Part shown: in pieces, positions 19,348 through 28,109 of the stretch
How positions within the stretch are numbered: the stretch's first letter is position 1
Layout: each line of letters starts with the position of its first letter
DNA from: Falsiroseomonas sp051433165
Lineage (GTDB): Bacteria > Pseudomonadota > Alphaproteobacteria > Acetobacterales > Acetobacteraceae
Direction: 5' to 3'
Assembly: GCF_051433165.1 (NCBI RefSeq)
Contig: NZ_JBHMFS010000018.1
Location: forward strand, 1-64,000
Length of the DNA stretch: 64,000 nucleotides
Notes under the pieces: generated by a model
What the model saw: only the letters and a program-made list of their open reading frames with translations
What the model was told of the DNA's origin: nothing
Databases searched by the model: none
Position numbers and translations under genes: made by a program

Positions 19348-19521
19348 ATGGCCACGAAAAGTCTCACGCGGCAGGATTACGGAGGGCGCATGGCGCGGAC
19401 CATCGCGCATCTCGGCCGACCCGGCACGCAATACGGGGCTGGAGGAGCTGGCGCCTTCAGCCCCTTCCGGCTGTACCGAGACTGGCTGCCGCAGAGCGGG
19501 GCCGAACCCGCGGACCAGTAG
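19348..19521 (+). CDS. Small hypothetical protein, 57 residues
   Basis: An ATG at 19348 is preceded by AAGGA with 7 bases between, one of the best ribosome-binding sites nearby. The frame gives 57 residues (MATKSLTRQDYGGRMART and on) with no recognisable domain. It runs against its neighbours in the gap between lpdA and a membrane gene. It is supported by its start signal only, so treat as tentative. Confidence 0.35.
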   Translation: MATKSLTRQDYGGRMARTIAHLGRPGTQYGAGGAGAFSPFRLYRDWLPQSGAEPADQ

Positions 19522-19545
19522 GTGGCCGCCCGGTTGGTGGGCAGC

Positions 19546-19863
19546 CTATCGCAGCAGCGCCCCACCCAGCAGGCCAAGTCCAAACACCCCGGCCGCCATG
19601 GAGGTCATGCCCCACCAGCGTTCCGGCGTGAAACCGCCGGCGAAAGCGAAGACGGCGCCGAGCAGATAGGCGCCGGCGCCCTGCGCCACGTCGACCCGCA
19701 CCATCACCACCAGCGGCCCGATGGTGGCCAGCAGCCCGGCCAGTGTGCCAAGGCCACGCCAGATACGGTCCGTGCGCGGGTCCGGCCGCAGCAGTGGTTC
19801 ACCGCGGGCGCGATACTCCAGCGCCGCGCACAGGGCGAGGAAGCCGAAGGCGAGGAACAGCAT
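19546..19863 (-). CDS. Small integral membrane protein of unknown function
   Basis: This 105-residue protein has about three hydrophobic segments (residues 1-15, 38-58 and 68-104), ending GVFGLGLLGGALLR. I do not recognise the family. It starts 22 bases after the odhB stop on the same strand, so it is probably co-transcribed with the 2-oxoglutarate dehydrogenase genes and lpdA. No catalytic motif is visible. Confidence 0.65.
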   Translation of the reverse strand: MLFLAFGFLALCAALEYRARGEPLLRPDPRTDRIWRGLGTLAGLLATIGPLVVMVRVDVAQGAGAYLLGAVFAFAGGFTPERWWGMTSMAAGVFGLGLLGGALLR

Positions 19864-19885
19864 GGCCGATCCTCGCCATCCGGCC

Positions 19886-21109
19886 TCAGAGGTCCAGCAT
19901 CAGCCGGCGCGGATCCTCGATGCTTTCCTTCACGCGCACCAGGAAGCTGACGGCTTCCTTACCGTCGACGATGCGGTGGTCGTAGCTCAGCGCGGTGTAC
20001 ATCATCGGCCGGATTTCCACCTTGCCGCCAACCGCCATCGGGCGTTCCTGGATCTTGTGCATGCCCAGGATGCCGGATTGCGGCGGGTTCAGGATCGGCG
20101 TGGACATCAGCGAGCCGTAGATGCCGCCATTGGTGATGGTGAAGCTGCCGCCGGTCAGGTCTTCCAGCTTCAGCGCCCCGTCACGCGCCTTGCGGCCAAG
20201 GCCACCGATGGCCTTCTCGATCTCGGCAAAACCCATCTGGTCGGCATCCCGCACCACGGGCACCACCAGGCCGGAGGGGCCGCCGACGGCGATGCCCATA
20301 TGAACGGCGTGCTTGTAGACAATCTCGTCACCGTCGATCTCGGCGTTCACCGCCGGGAATTCCTTCAGCGCCGCGACGCAGGCCTTCACGAAGAAGGACA
20401 TGAAGCCGAGCTTCACGCCGTGCTTCTTCTCGAAGGCGTCCTTGTACTCGGTCCGCAGGGCCATCGCCGCGCCCATATCCACCTCGTTGAAGGTGGTCAG
20501 CATCGCGGCGGTGTTCTGGGCTTCCTTCAGGCGGCGCGCGATGGTCAGGCGCAGCCGGGTCATCTTCACCCGCTCCTCACCCACTTCCGGGGCGCGCGGC
20601 GCCTTCGCGGCGGGTGCTGCGGCTGGCGCTGCGGCGGGCTTGGCGAGGAAGGCGAGCACATCGCCCTTGGTCACGCGGCCATCCTTGCCCGTGCCGGCAC
20701 CGAGCTGCGCCTGGGTCACGCCCGCATCGGCCATCGCCTTGGTCGCGGCCGGGCCGTTGTCGGTGCTCGGCGCGGGGCGTGACACCGGGCCGGGCGCCGG
20801 CGGCGGCGCCTCGGCCTTCGGCTGGGCCGGCGCGGCGGCGGCCGGCTTGGGGGCGGCGCCGGGCTTGGCGGTCGCGCCCTCGGCGATCACGCCGATCACG
20901 GCACCGGCCTCGACCTCCGCGCCCTCGTCGGCGCTGATGCTCTCGATCACGCCGGCAACGGCGGCATTGACCTCCACCGTGACCTTGTCGGTCTCCAGCT
21001 CCACCAGCGGCTCATCCATCGCCACCGCTTCGCCGGCCTTCTTCAGCCATCGCGCCACGGTGGCGGAGGAGACGCTTTCCCCGAGCGGGGGCACCACGAT
21101 ATCGGTCAT
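19886..21109 (-). CDS. odhB: 2-Oxoglutarate dehydrogenase E2 (dihydrolipoyl succinyltransferase)
   Basis: This 407-residue acyltransferase forms the core of the complex. Residues 1-76 are the lipoyl domain with modified K42 (ELETDKVTVEV), followed by an Ala/Pro-rich linker. A peripheral E1/E3-binding domain spans roughly residues 115-150 (LGAGTGKDGRVTKGDVLAFL). The catalytic domain has the SYDHRIVDGKEA motif with the active His and Asp. The start at 21109 matches the family; the track of Pro/Ala in the linker is normal. It follows odhA after 28 bases. Confidence 0.95.
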   Translation of the reverse strand: MTDIVVPPLGESVSSATVARWLKKAGEAVAMDEPLVELETDKVTVEVNAAVAGVIESISADEGAEVEAGAVIGVIAEGATAKPGAAPKPAAAAPAQPKAEAPPPAPGPVSRPAPSTDNGPAATKAMADAGVTQAQLGAGTGKDGRVTKGDVLAFLAKPAAAPAAAPAAKAPRAPEVGEERVKMTRLRLTIARRLKEAQNTAAMLTTFNEVDMGAAMALRTEYKDAFEKKHGVKLGFMSFFVKACVAALKEFPAVNAEIDGDEIVYKHAVHMGIAVGGPSGLVVPVVRDADQMGFAEIEKAIGGLGRKARDGALKLEDLTGGSFTITNGGIYGSLMSTPILNPPQSGILGMHKIQERPMAVGGKVEIRPMMYTALSYDHRIVDGKEAVSFLVRVKESIEDPRRLMLDL

Positions 21110-21137
21110 CTGTCCTGCCTTCTGCCTGGGGGGACGC

Positions 21138-24038
21138 TCACGAAAGGCCGAGCGCCTCACGCACCAGGGTTTCCTGCTGCTGCTGGTGAACCTTGGCGAG
21201 TCCCGTCGCCGGGCTGGCCGCCTCGGCGCGGCCCACGTAGATCGGGCGCTTCGCCTTCATCTCGATGTCGCGCAGCACGCCTTCGATCTTGCGGTCGATG
21301 TAGGTCCAGGCGCCCATATTCTCGGGCTCCTCCTGGCACCACACCACCTCCGCATTGCGATAGGGCGCGAGCACCTTGGACAGCGTCGTCCGGGCGAAGG
21401 GGTAGAGCTGCTCGACGCGGATGATCGCCACGTCCTTCACGCCCTTCTCCCGCCGCTCCGCCAGCAAATCGTAATAGACCTTGCCGGTGCAGAGCACGAC
21501 CCGCTTCACCTGATCCTCCGCCACCAGGGCGTCGGTTTCCGGGATGATGTACTGGAAGGCGCTGCCCGGGCCGAAATCAGCCAGCGGGGAGACCGCCAGC
21601 TTGTGGCGCAGCAGCGACTTCGGTGTCATCAGCACCAGCGGCTTGCGGTAGTTCGCCTTCAACTGGCGGCGCAGCGCGTGGTAGTAATTGGCCGGTGTGG
21701 TCAGGTTGCCGACGCGCATGTTGCGCTCCGCGCAGAGTTGCAGCCAGCGCTCCAGCCGGGCGGAGGAATGCTCCGGCCCCTGGCCTTCGTAGCCATGCGG
21801 CAGCAGCATCACCAGGCCGGACATGCGCAGCCACTTGGTCTCGGCACTCGCGATGAACTGGTCGATGATGACCTGCGCGCCATTGGCGAAGTCACCGAAC
21901 TGCGCTTCCCACAGCACCAGGGTGCGCGGGTCCGCCAGGGTGTAGCCGTACTCAAAGCCGAGCACGCCCATTTCGGACAGCAGGCTGTTGAAGGCCTCGA
22001 ACTTCGGCTGGCCGGCGCGGATGTTGTTCAGCGGGACGTATTCGGCCTGGGTCTTCTGGTCCACCAGATGGGCGTGGCGCTGGCTGAAGGTGCCGCGCTG
22101 CACATCCTCGCCGGACAGGCGCACACGGTGGCCCTCCAACAGCAGGGTTCCGAAGGCCAGTGCCTCGCCGGTCGACCAGTCGATGCCTTCGCCGGTCTCG
22201 ATCGCCGTCTTCTTGGCTTCGAGCTGGCGCAGGATCTTCGGGTTGGCGCCGAAATCGGCCGGTACGCGGGCCAGCGCGGCGCCGACCTCGCGCAGTTCAT
22301 CCAGGCCGACCGCGGTCTCGTGCAGCCGCTCGACATCCTCACCCACCGTCACGGCCTTCAGGCCTGACCAGTGGCCTTCCAGCCAATCCGCCTTGTTCGG
22401 CTTGAAGCTGGTGGCGGCCTGGAAGGCTTCCTCCATCTGGGCATTGAAGGCATCCAGCACCGCCTTGGATTCCTCGGCCGGCACGCTGCCCTCCTTCGCC
22501 AGCTTCTCGGCGTAGAGGGTGCGGGTCGTCTTCATCTCGCGGATGCGGCCGTACATGATCGGCTGCGTGAACGCCGGCTCGTCCGTCTCATTGTGGCCGT
22601 GGCGGCGGTAGCAGACGATGTCGAGCACGAAATCCGCGCCGAACTCCATGCGGAACTCGGCCGCCATGCGGGCGCAGAACACCACCGCTTCCGCGTCGTC
22701 GCCATTCACATGCAGGATCGGCACCTGGATGCTCTTCGCCACGTCCGTGCAATACAGGCCGGAATAGGCATGCGCCGGGACGGTGGTGAAGCCGATCTGG
22801 TTGTTGGTGACGATGTGGATGGTGCCGCCGGTGCGGTAGCCGATGAGCTGGCTCATCGCCAGCGTCTCATACACCAGGCCCTGGCCGGCGAAGGCCGCAT
22901 CGCCATGCAGCAGGATGCCGAGGACGGAGCGCCGCCCCTTGGTGTCGCCCGCCATGTCCTGGCGCGCCCGCACCTTGCCCACCACCACCGGGTCCACCGC
23001 TTCGAGATGCGAGGGGTTCGGCTGGAGCGAGAGGTGCACCATGCGCCCGGCCACCTCGATATCGGTGGAGGTGCCGAGGTGGTACTTCACGTCGCCGGAG
23101 CCCTGCACATCCTCGGGCGTCGCGGCATTGCCCTTGAACTCGCTGAACACGGCGGAGAAGGGCTTCTTCACCACATTCACCAGCACGTTCAGCCGGCCGC
23201 GATGGGCCATGCCGATCGAGATCTCGTTCACGCCCTGGCTGGCCGTGACCTCGATGACGGATTGGATGGCCGGTATGGTGGATTCACCGCCCTCCAGCCC
23301 GAAGCGCTTGGTGGTGGCGTATTTCTTGGCGCAGAAGGCCTCGAAGCCCTCGGCCTCGGTCAGCTGCTGCAAAATCTGGCGCTTGGCGGCGCCGTCGAAG
23401 GCCTTGACCCAGGGCGCACCCTCGATCCGGCGCTGGATCCAGGATTTCTGCTCCGGGTCCTGGATATGCATGAACTCGGTGCCGATGGAGCCGCAATAGC
23501 TGGCGCGGCAGATCTGCAGGATCTCGCGCAGCGTCGCGTTTTCCTTGCCCAGGACGAAGTCCAGGAAGATCGGCCGGTCCATATCGGCATCGGTGAAGCC
23601 GTAGGTCTTGGGGTCCAGCTCCGGATGCGGCTTCAGCACCTGCAGGCCCAGCGGGTCCAGCTGCGCTTCCAGATGCCCGCGCACGCGGTAGCTGCGGATC
23701 AGCATCAGGGCGCGGATGGAATCCAGCACCGCCCGCTGCGCTGCGGCCTTGTCCACGGTGTTCGCAGCCGGCGCGGCGGCGGCGGGCGCCCCCTTGCCCT
23801 TCGGGGCCGCGGCCGGCGGCTCCGGATCCGGGCCGAAGGCGCCGCGCAGGCGGGGCGCCCAGCTGGCGCCGACCGCATCGGTCAGTACCGAACGAGCTTC
23901 GTCGTTCAGCGCCCCGAACAGCTCGGCGAAGGAGGGATCGACGCTGTCCGGCTTCTCCGCCCATCGGGCATAGAGGTCGGCGAGGTAGGCGGCATTCGCG
24001 CCCGACATCGCACTCGCGAGGACATCCACTCCGGCCAT
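21138..24038 (-). CDS. odhA: 2-Oxoglutarate dehydrogenase E1
   Basis: This 966-residue thiamine-diphosphate enzyme decarboxylates 2-oxoglutarate. It shows MAGVDVLASAMSGANAAYLADLYARW at the N-terminus, a central GMAHRGRLNVL catalytic block, the diphosphate motif GDA-x-x-x-GQG (HGDAAFAGQGLVYE) and a C-terminal MLLPHGYEGQGPEHSSARLER. The start at 24038 is chosen because GGAG lies upstream and the sequence matches the family from that point; the reading frame to 24110 is not homologous. Order sucC, sucD, odhA, odhB matches other alphaproteobacteria. Confidence 0.95.
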   Translation of the reverse strand: MAGVDVLASAMSGANAAYLADLYARWAEKPDSVDPSFAELFGALNDEARSVLTDAVGASWAPRLRGAFGPDPEPPAAAPKGKGAPAAAAPAANTVDKAAAQRAVLDSIRALMLIRSYRVRGHLEAQLDPLGLQVLKPHPELDPKTYGFTDADMDRPIFLDFVLGKENATLREILQICRASYCGSIGTEFMHIQDPEQKSWIQRRIEGAPWVKAFDGAAKRQILQQLTEAEGFEAFCAKKYATTKRFGLEGGESTIPAIQSVIEVTASQGVNEISIGMAHRGRLNVLVNVVKKPFSAVFSEFKGNAATPEDVQGSGDVKYHLGTSTDIEVAGRMVHLSLQPNPSHLEAVDPVVVGKVRARQDMAGDTKGRRSVLGILLHGDAAFAGQGLVYETLAMSQLIGYRTGGTIHIVTNNQIGFTTVPAHAYSGLYCTDVAKSIQVPILHVNGDDAEAVVFCARMAAEFRMEFGADFVLDIVCYRRHGHNETDEPAFTQPIMYGRIREMKTTRTLYAEKLAKEGSVPAEESKAVLDAFNAQMEEAFQAATSFKPNKADWLEGHWSGLKAVTVGEDVERLHETAVGLDELREVGAALARVPADFGANPKILRQLEAKKTAIETGEGIDWSTGEALAFGTLLLEGHRVRLSGEDVQRGTFSQRHAHLVDQKTQAEYVPLNNIRAGQPKFEAFNSLLSEMGVLGFEYGYTLADPRTLVLWEAQFGDFANGAQVIIDQFIASAETKWLRMSGLVMLLPHGYEGQGPEHSSARLERWLQLCAERNMRVGNLTTPANYYHALRRQLKANYRKPLVLMTPKSLLRHKLAVSPLADFGPGSAFQYIIPETDALVAEDQVKRVVLCTGKVYYDLLAERREKGVKDVAIIRVEQLYPFARTTLSKVLAPYRNAEVVWCQEEPENMGAWTYIDRKIEGVLRDIEMKAKRPIYVGRAEAASPATGLAKVHQQQQETLVREALGLS

Positions 24039-24158
24039 TTCCGTCTCCGTTGCGCCTGCCTCAATCCCCGGGCGGCGCGCCGCACATAGATAGGGCACCA
24101 GGCCCGTCAACGTCAGGCCCTGAACCGGGACCCTGACGCGACCCTGGTGACCGTTACA

Positions 24159-25055
24159 TTACTTCTTGAGCGCCTTCACCATGGTGGAACCCAGGGCGGA
24201 GGGGCTGTCGGCGACATGGATGCCGGCCTTCGCCATTGCTTCCATCTTCGCCGCCGCCGTGTCGTTGCCGCCCGAGATCACCGCACCGGCATGGCCCATG
24301 CGGCGGCCCGGAGGGGCGGTGGCGCCGGCAATGAAGCCGACCACCGGCTTGTTCGGCTTGCCCGGTCCGAAATTATGCTCGGCCAGGTATTCGGCACCGA
24401 TCACCTCGGACTGGCCGCCGATCTCGCCGATCATGATGATGGACTGCGTCTCGTCATCGGCCAGGAACAGCTTCAGGACATCGATGAAATCCATGCCCTT
24501 CACCGGGTCGCCGCCGATGCCGACGCAGGAGGACTGGCCGAGGCCGGCCGCCGTGGTCTGCGCCACCGCCTCATAGGTCAGGGTGCCGGAGCGGGAGACG
24601 ATGCCGACGGAGCCGCGGCGATGGATATGCCCCGGCATGATGCCGATCTTGCAGGCATCCGGCGTGATGACGCCTGGGCAGTTCGGCCCGACCAGCAGCG
24701 ACTTGGAGCCATCCAGCGCGCGCTTCACCTTCACCATGTCGAGCACCGGAATGCCCTCCGTGATGCAGATGATCAGCGGCATCTCGGCGTCGATCGCTTC
24801 CAGGATCGCGTCCGCGGCGAAGGGCGCGGGGACGTAGATGACGGTGGCGTTCGCCCCGGTCGCGTCCCGGCATTCCACCACGGTGTTGAACACCGGCAGG
24901 TTCAGCTCGGGGTGCATCGTGCCGCCCTTGCCGGGGGTCGTGCCACCGACATAGGTGCTGCCATAGGCAATGCCCTGGCTGGCATGGAAGGTGCCCTGGG
25001 CCCCGGTGAAGCCCTGGGTCATGACGCGGGTGTTGGCGTCGATCAGAACGGCCAT
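24159..25055 (-). CDS. sucD: Succinyl-CoA synthetase, alpha subunit
   Basis: This 298-residue subunit carries the phosphorylated histidine (GRRMGHAGAVISGG) and the CoA-binding N-terminal domain (VMTQGFTGAQGTFH). With SucC it makes succinate and NTP from succinyl-CoA. The start follows sucC by three bases. A further 120 bases separate it from odhA, where a promoter could lie. Confidence 0.96.
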   Translation of the reverse strand: MAVLIDANTRVMTQGFTGAQGTFHASQGIAYGSTYVGGTTPGKGGTMHPELNLPVFNTVVECRDATGANATVIYVPAPFAADAILEAIDAEMPLIICITEGIPVLDMVKVKRALDGSKSLLVGPNCPGVITPDACKIGIMPGHIHRRGSVGIVSRSGTLTYEAVAQTTAAGLGQSSCVGIGGDPVKGMDFIDVLKLFLADDETQSIIMIGEIGGQSEVIGAEYLAEHNFGPGKPNKPVVGFIAGATAPPGRRMGHAGAVISGGNDTAAAKMEAMAKAGIHVADSPSALGSTMVKALKK

Positions 25056-25058
25056 GGT

Positions 25059-26252
25059 TCAGGCGCCCTTTACAGCAGCGACGACCTTCTGGGCGGCGTC
25101 GGCAAGGTTGTCGGCCGCGATGATCGCCAGCCCGGACTCCGCGAGAATCTTCTTGCCGAGGTCCACATTCGTGCCCTCGAGCCGCACCACCAGCGGCACG
25201 CTGAGCGACAGGTTCTTGGACGCCTCGACAATGCCGTTGGCGATCATGTCGCACTTGGCGATGCCGCCGAAGATGTTGACCAGGATCGCCTTGACGTTGA
25301 CGTCGGAGGTGATGATCCGGAACGCCTCCGTCACGCGCGCCGCATTCGCGGTGCCGCCGACGTCGAGGAAGTTCGCCGGGCTGCTGCCGTACAGCTTGAT
25401 GATGTCCATCGTGGCCATGGCCAGGCCGGCGCCATTCACCATGCAGCCGATCTCGCCATCGAGCGCCACATAGTTCAGGTCGTTCTTGATGGCATCCAGT
25501 TCCTTCGGATCCATCTCGCTGTCATCGCGCAGCGCTTCCAGATCCTTGTGGCGGAACAGCGCGCTCTCGTCGAAGGACACCTTGGCGTCCAGCGCCACGA
25601 TGTCGCCCTTGCCGGTCACGACCAGCGGGTTGATCTCGACGATGGCGCAGTCGAGTTCGAGGAAGGCGCCGTACAGCGCCAGCACGAACTTCTGGAACGC
25701 CGCGACCTGCTTGCCTTCCAGGCCCAGCCCGAAGGCGAGCTTGCGCGCGTGGTAGGGAAAGATGCCGGCGGCCGGGTCGATCGCGACCTTCAGGATCTTC
25801 TCGGGGTGGTCATGTGCCACCTCCTCGATCTCCATGCCGCCCTCGGTCGAGGCCATCACGGTGACGCGGCTGGTTTCGCGGTCGATCAGCAGGCCGAGAT
25901 ACAGCTCCCGCTTGATGTCGCAGCCATCTTCCACGAAGACGCGGGAGACCAGCTTGCCCTGCTCGCCGGTCTGCTTGGTAACCAGGACATTGCCGAGCAT
26001 CGCCTCGGCCGCTTCGCGGACCGCCTCGATCGACTTGACGACGCGGACGCCGCCCTTGCCGTTCGGGTCGTTGGTGAAGCGGCCGGCGCCGCGGCCGCCG
26101 GCGTGGATCTGCGACTTCACGACATAGACGGGGCCGGGCAGCTTCTTGGCCGCTTCCACGGCCTCATCCGCCGTCCAGGCCACATGGCCCTCCAGCACCG
26201 CCACGCCGTAGCGGCGCAGCAATTCCTTCGCCTGGTATTCGTGGATGTTCAT
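25059..26252 (-). CDS. sucC: Succinyl-CoA synthetase, beta subunit
   Basis: This 397-residue ATP-grasp subunit begins MNIHEYQAKELLRRYGVAV, typical of SucC, and has the VKSQIHAGGRG nucleotide-binding segment and the VNIFGGIAKCD loop. It binds nucleotide and the carboxylate. The start has GGAG about 8 bases upstream. Only 26 bases lie between its start and the upstream terminator, so it has no room for a separate promoter in that gap. Confidence 0.96.
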   Translation of the reverse strand: MNIHEYQAKELLRRYGVAVLEGHVAWTADEAVEAAKKLPGPVYVVKSQIHAGGRGAGRFTNDPNGKGGVRVVKSIEAVREAAEAMLGNVLVTKQTGEQGKLVSRVFVEDGCDIKRELYLGLLIDRETSRVTVMASTEGGMEIEEVAHDHPEKILKVAIDPAAGIFPYHARKLAFGLGLEGKQVAAFQKFVLALYGAFLELDCAIVEINPLVVTGKGDIVALDAKVSFDESALFRHKDLEALRDDSEMDPKELDAIKNDLNYVALDGEIGCMVNGAGLAMATMDIIKLYGSSPANFLDVGGTANAARVTEAFRIITSDVNVKAILVNIFGGIAKCDMIANGIVEASKNLSLSVPLVVRLEGTNVDLGKKILAESGLAIIAADNLADAAQKVVAAVKGA

Positions 26253-26278
26253 CCGATGTCTCCGGCCAGCAAGGCGCC

Positions 26279-26323
26279 AAAAAAGCCGGTGGCCCGACGC
26301 CTCTAAGGCATCGGGCCACCGGC
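26279..26323 (-). terminator. Rho-independent terminator between mdh and sucC
   Basis: On the minus strand a 13-bp perfect stem (GCCGGTGGCCCGA pairing with TCGGGCCACCGGC, 26285-26297 and 26311-26323) encloses a 13-base loop that can pair further, and is followed by six T residues (complement of 26284-26279). This is a strong intrinsic terminator in the direction of mdh transcription. It ends 26 bases before the sucC start, so it may limit read-through from mdh into sucCD-odhAB. Confidence 0.88.
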
Positions 26324-26331
26324 GGGCAATC

Positions 26332-27285
26332 TCAGACGCCGAGCGCCTTGAAGTCTGCGACCAGCTTCTTCACCGCGTCGCAGGATTTGTCGAAGGCGGC
26401 CTTCTCCTCGGCCGTGAACTGCACTTCCATGATGCGCTCGACGCCGCCGGCACCGATCACCACGGGCACGCCCACATAGAACTGGTCCTGGCCGTATTCG
26501 CCATTCAGCATCACGGCGCAGGGCAGCACGCGCTTCTTGTCCAGCAGGTAGCTCTCGGCCATCGCGATGGCGGAAGCGGCCGGCGCGTAGAAGGCGGAGC
26601 CCTTCTCCAGCAGCTTGACGATCTCGCCGCCGCCATTGGCGGTGCGGGCCACGATCGCGTCGATCTTTTCCTGCGTCGTCCAGCCCATCTTGATCAGGTC
26701 GGGCACCGGCACGCCGGCGACGGTGGAGTAGCGGGTCAGCGGCACCATGGTATCGCCATGGCCGCCCAGCACGAAGGCGGTGACGTCCTCGACCGACACA
26801 CCGAATTCCTGGGCCAGGAACAGGCGGATGCGGCTGCTGTCCAGCACGCCGGCCATGCCCACCACCTTCTCCGGTGGCAGGCCGGAGCGCTGCTGCAGCA
26901 CCCAGACCATGACATCGAGCGGGTTGGTGATGCAGATGACGAAGGCGTTCGGGGCATACTGCTTGATGCCCTCGGCCACCTGGCCGATCACGCCGGCATT
27001 CTTGGTCAGCAGATCGTCGCGGCTCATGCCCGGCATGCGCGGGAAGCCGGCGGTGACGATGACGACATCCGCACCCTCGATGGCGGAATAGTCGCCGGTG
27101 CCGGACATGGCGCTGTCGAAGCCGTCCACCGGGCCGGACTGCATGATGTCCAGCGCCTTGCCGGCGGCAACGCCCGGGAAGACGTCGAACAGCACGACGT
27201 CACCGAGCTCCTTCAGGCCGATCAGGTGGGCGAGCGTGCCGCCGATGTTGCCGGCGCCGATGAGCGCGATCTTCTTGCGGGACAT
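26332..27285 (-). CDS. mdh: Malate dehydrogenase
   Basis: This 317-residue LDH-like malate dehydrogenase has the NAD motif GAGNIGGTLAHL, substrate arginines in the GFPRMPGMSRDDLL loop and catalytic His in LGGHGDTMVPL. It interconverts malate and oxaloacetate in the TCA cycle. It starts the minus-strand block; an intrinsic terminator lies 9 bases after its stop. The 161 bases before its start contain GC-rich palindromic sequence and probably a promoter. Confidence 0.96.
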   Translation of the reverse strand: MSRKKIALIGAGNIGGTLAHLIGLKELGDVVLFDVFPGVAAGKALDIMQSGPVDGFDSAMSGTGDYSAIEGADVVIVTAGFPRMPGMSRDDLLTKNAGVIGQVAEGIKQYAPNAFVICITNPLDVMVWVLQQRSGLPPEKVVGMAGVLDSSRIRLFLAQEFGVSVEDVTAFVLGGHGDTMVPLTRYSTVAGVPVPDLIKMGWTTQEKIDAIVARTANGGGEIVKLLEKGSAFYAPAASAIAMAESYLLDKKRVLPCAVMLNGEYGQDQFYVGVPVVIGAGGVERIMEVQFTAEEKAAFDKSCDAVKKLVADFKALGV

Positions 27286-27446
27286 GCAGCGGTCCTTGCC
27301 TTGTGGTGCTTCGCAGGGATTTCAAGGCTGCGCCGTGCGGCGCGCCCTGCGGGGCTTCCTACTCCCGCCCTGCAGGCCGGGCAAGGCGGCGCTGCGTGTC
27401 ATGCGTGCGGACCGCGCCAGTTGCGGCCCGCCGTGGTTTCAGACGG

Positions 27447-27980
27447 TCAGAGCGGCATGCAGCGGACGATATCGTCGTGTCCGCGCGCGAGGGTGGCGAA
27501 GGTGCCCACCGGGCAGTCCCGCTGCGTCATGGTCATCGCCGGCAGTCCGGCCTGCCAGCCGGCAATGCCGCTGCCGCGGGAAATGGTGGCCGCCGACGCC
27601 CCGCGTACCACGACGCTGCTGCGCTGCGTGCGGACATCGCCGCGGCGGACCGGCGCCTGGCGGGTAACGGCCTGGGTCCGGGCCGGGCGGGCGGCCGTGC
27701 GGCTGGTGGGCCGGGCCGCGGTGCGGGTGACCGTCCGCGGCGCGGCGCGTGTCACGGTGCGGGTGGCAGCCGCGCGGGCCGTGGTGCGGGCGGGTGTCCG
27801 CGTCGCGGCGGCCCGGGTCGTGGTGCGCGGCGTGGCGCGGGTGGAGGCGCGGGTGGCGGGGCTGGCTGCGGTGTTCGTTCTGCTCACCGCCGTTCCGCCG
27901 CGTTCGTCCCGTCTGGCGGCATCGGCCGCCTGCGGGGCCAAGACAAGTACAGTCAGCAGGGCGAGCAGGATCGTCCGCAT
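27447..27980 (-). CDS. Secreted Thr/Arg/Ala-repeat protein with a C-terminal cysteine-bearing domain
   Basis: This 177-residue protein has a signal peptide (MRTILLALLTVLVLAPQAADA). Residues 24-115 are low complexity, about nine imperfect copies of RTTTRAAATRT-like units, giving a strongly basic stretch. The last 45 residues (GIAGWQAGLPAMTMTQRDCP, ending DDIVRCMPL) look like a real folded domain with two cysteines. I do not recognise the family. A role at the cell envelope, perhaps nucleic acid- or wall-binding through the basic repeats, is only a guess. The start at 27980 puts the signal peptide first. Confidence 0.7.
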   Translation of the reverse strand: MRTILLALLTVLVLAPQAADAARRDERGGTAVSRTNTAASPATRASTRATPRTTTRAAATRTPARTTARAAATRTVTRAAPRTVTRTAARPTSRTAARPARTQAVTRQAPVRRGDVRTQRSSVVVRGASAATISRGSGIAGWQAGLPAMTMTQRDCPVGTFATLARGHDDIVRCMPL

Positions 27981-28109
27981 GCGAGAATAGTCCCCCAATC
28001 AACACCACCCCGGCGTAATGACCGGTGGCAGCCCCCCGAGCCAAGAAATGGCCCAATGCGCGTTACTAGACTGAGGCGCCCGTAGCCTGTCAACGCGCAT
28101 TTCAGGATG

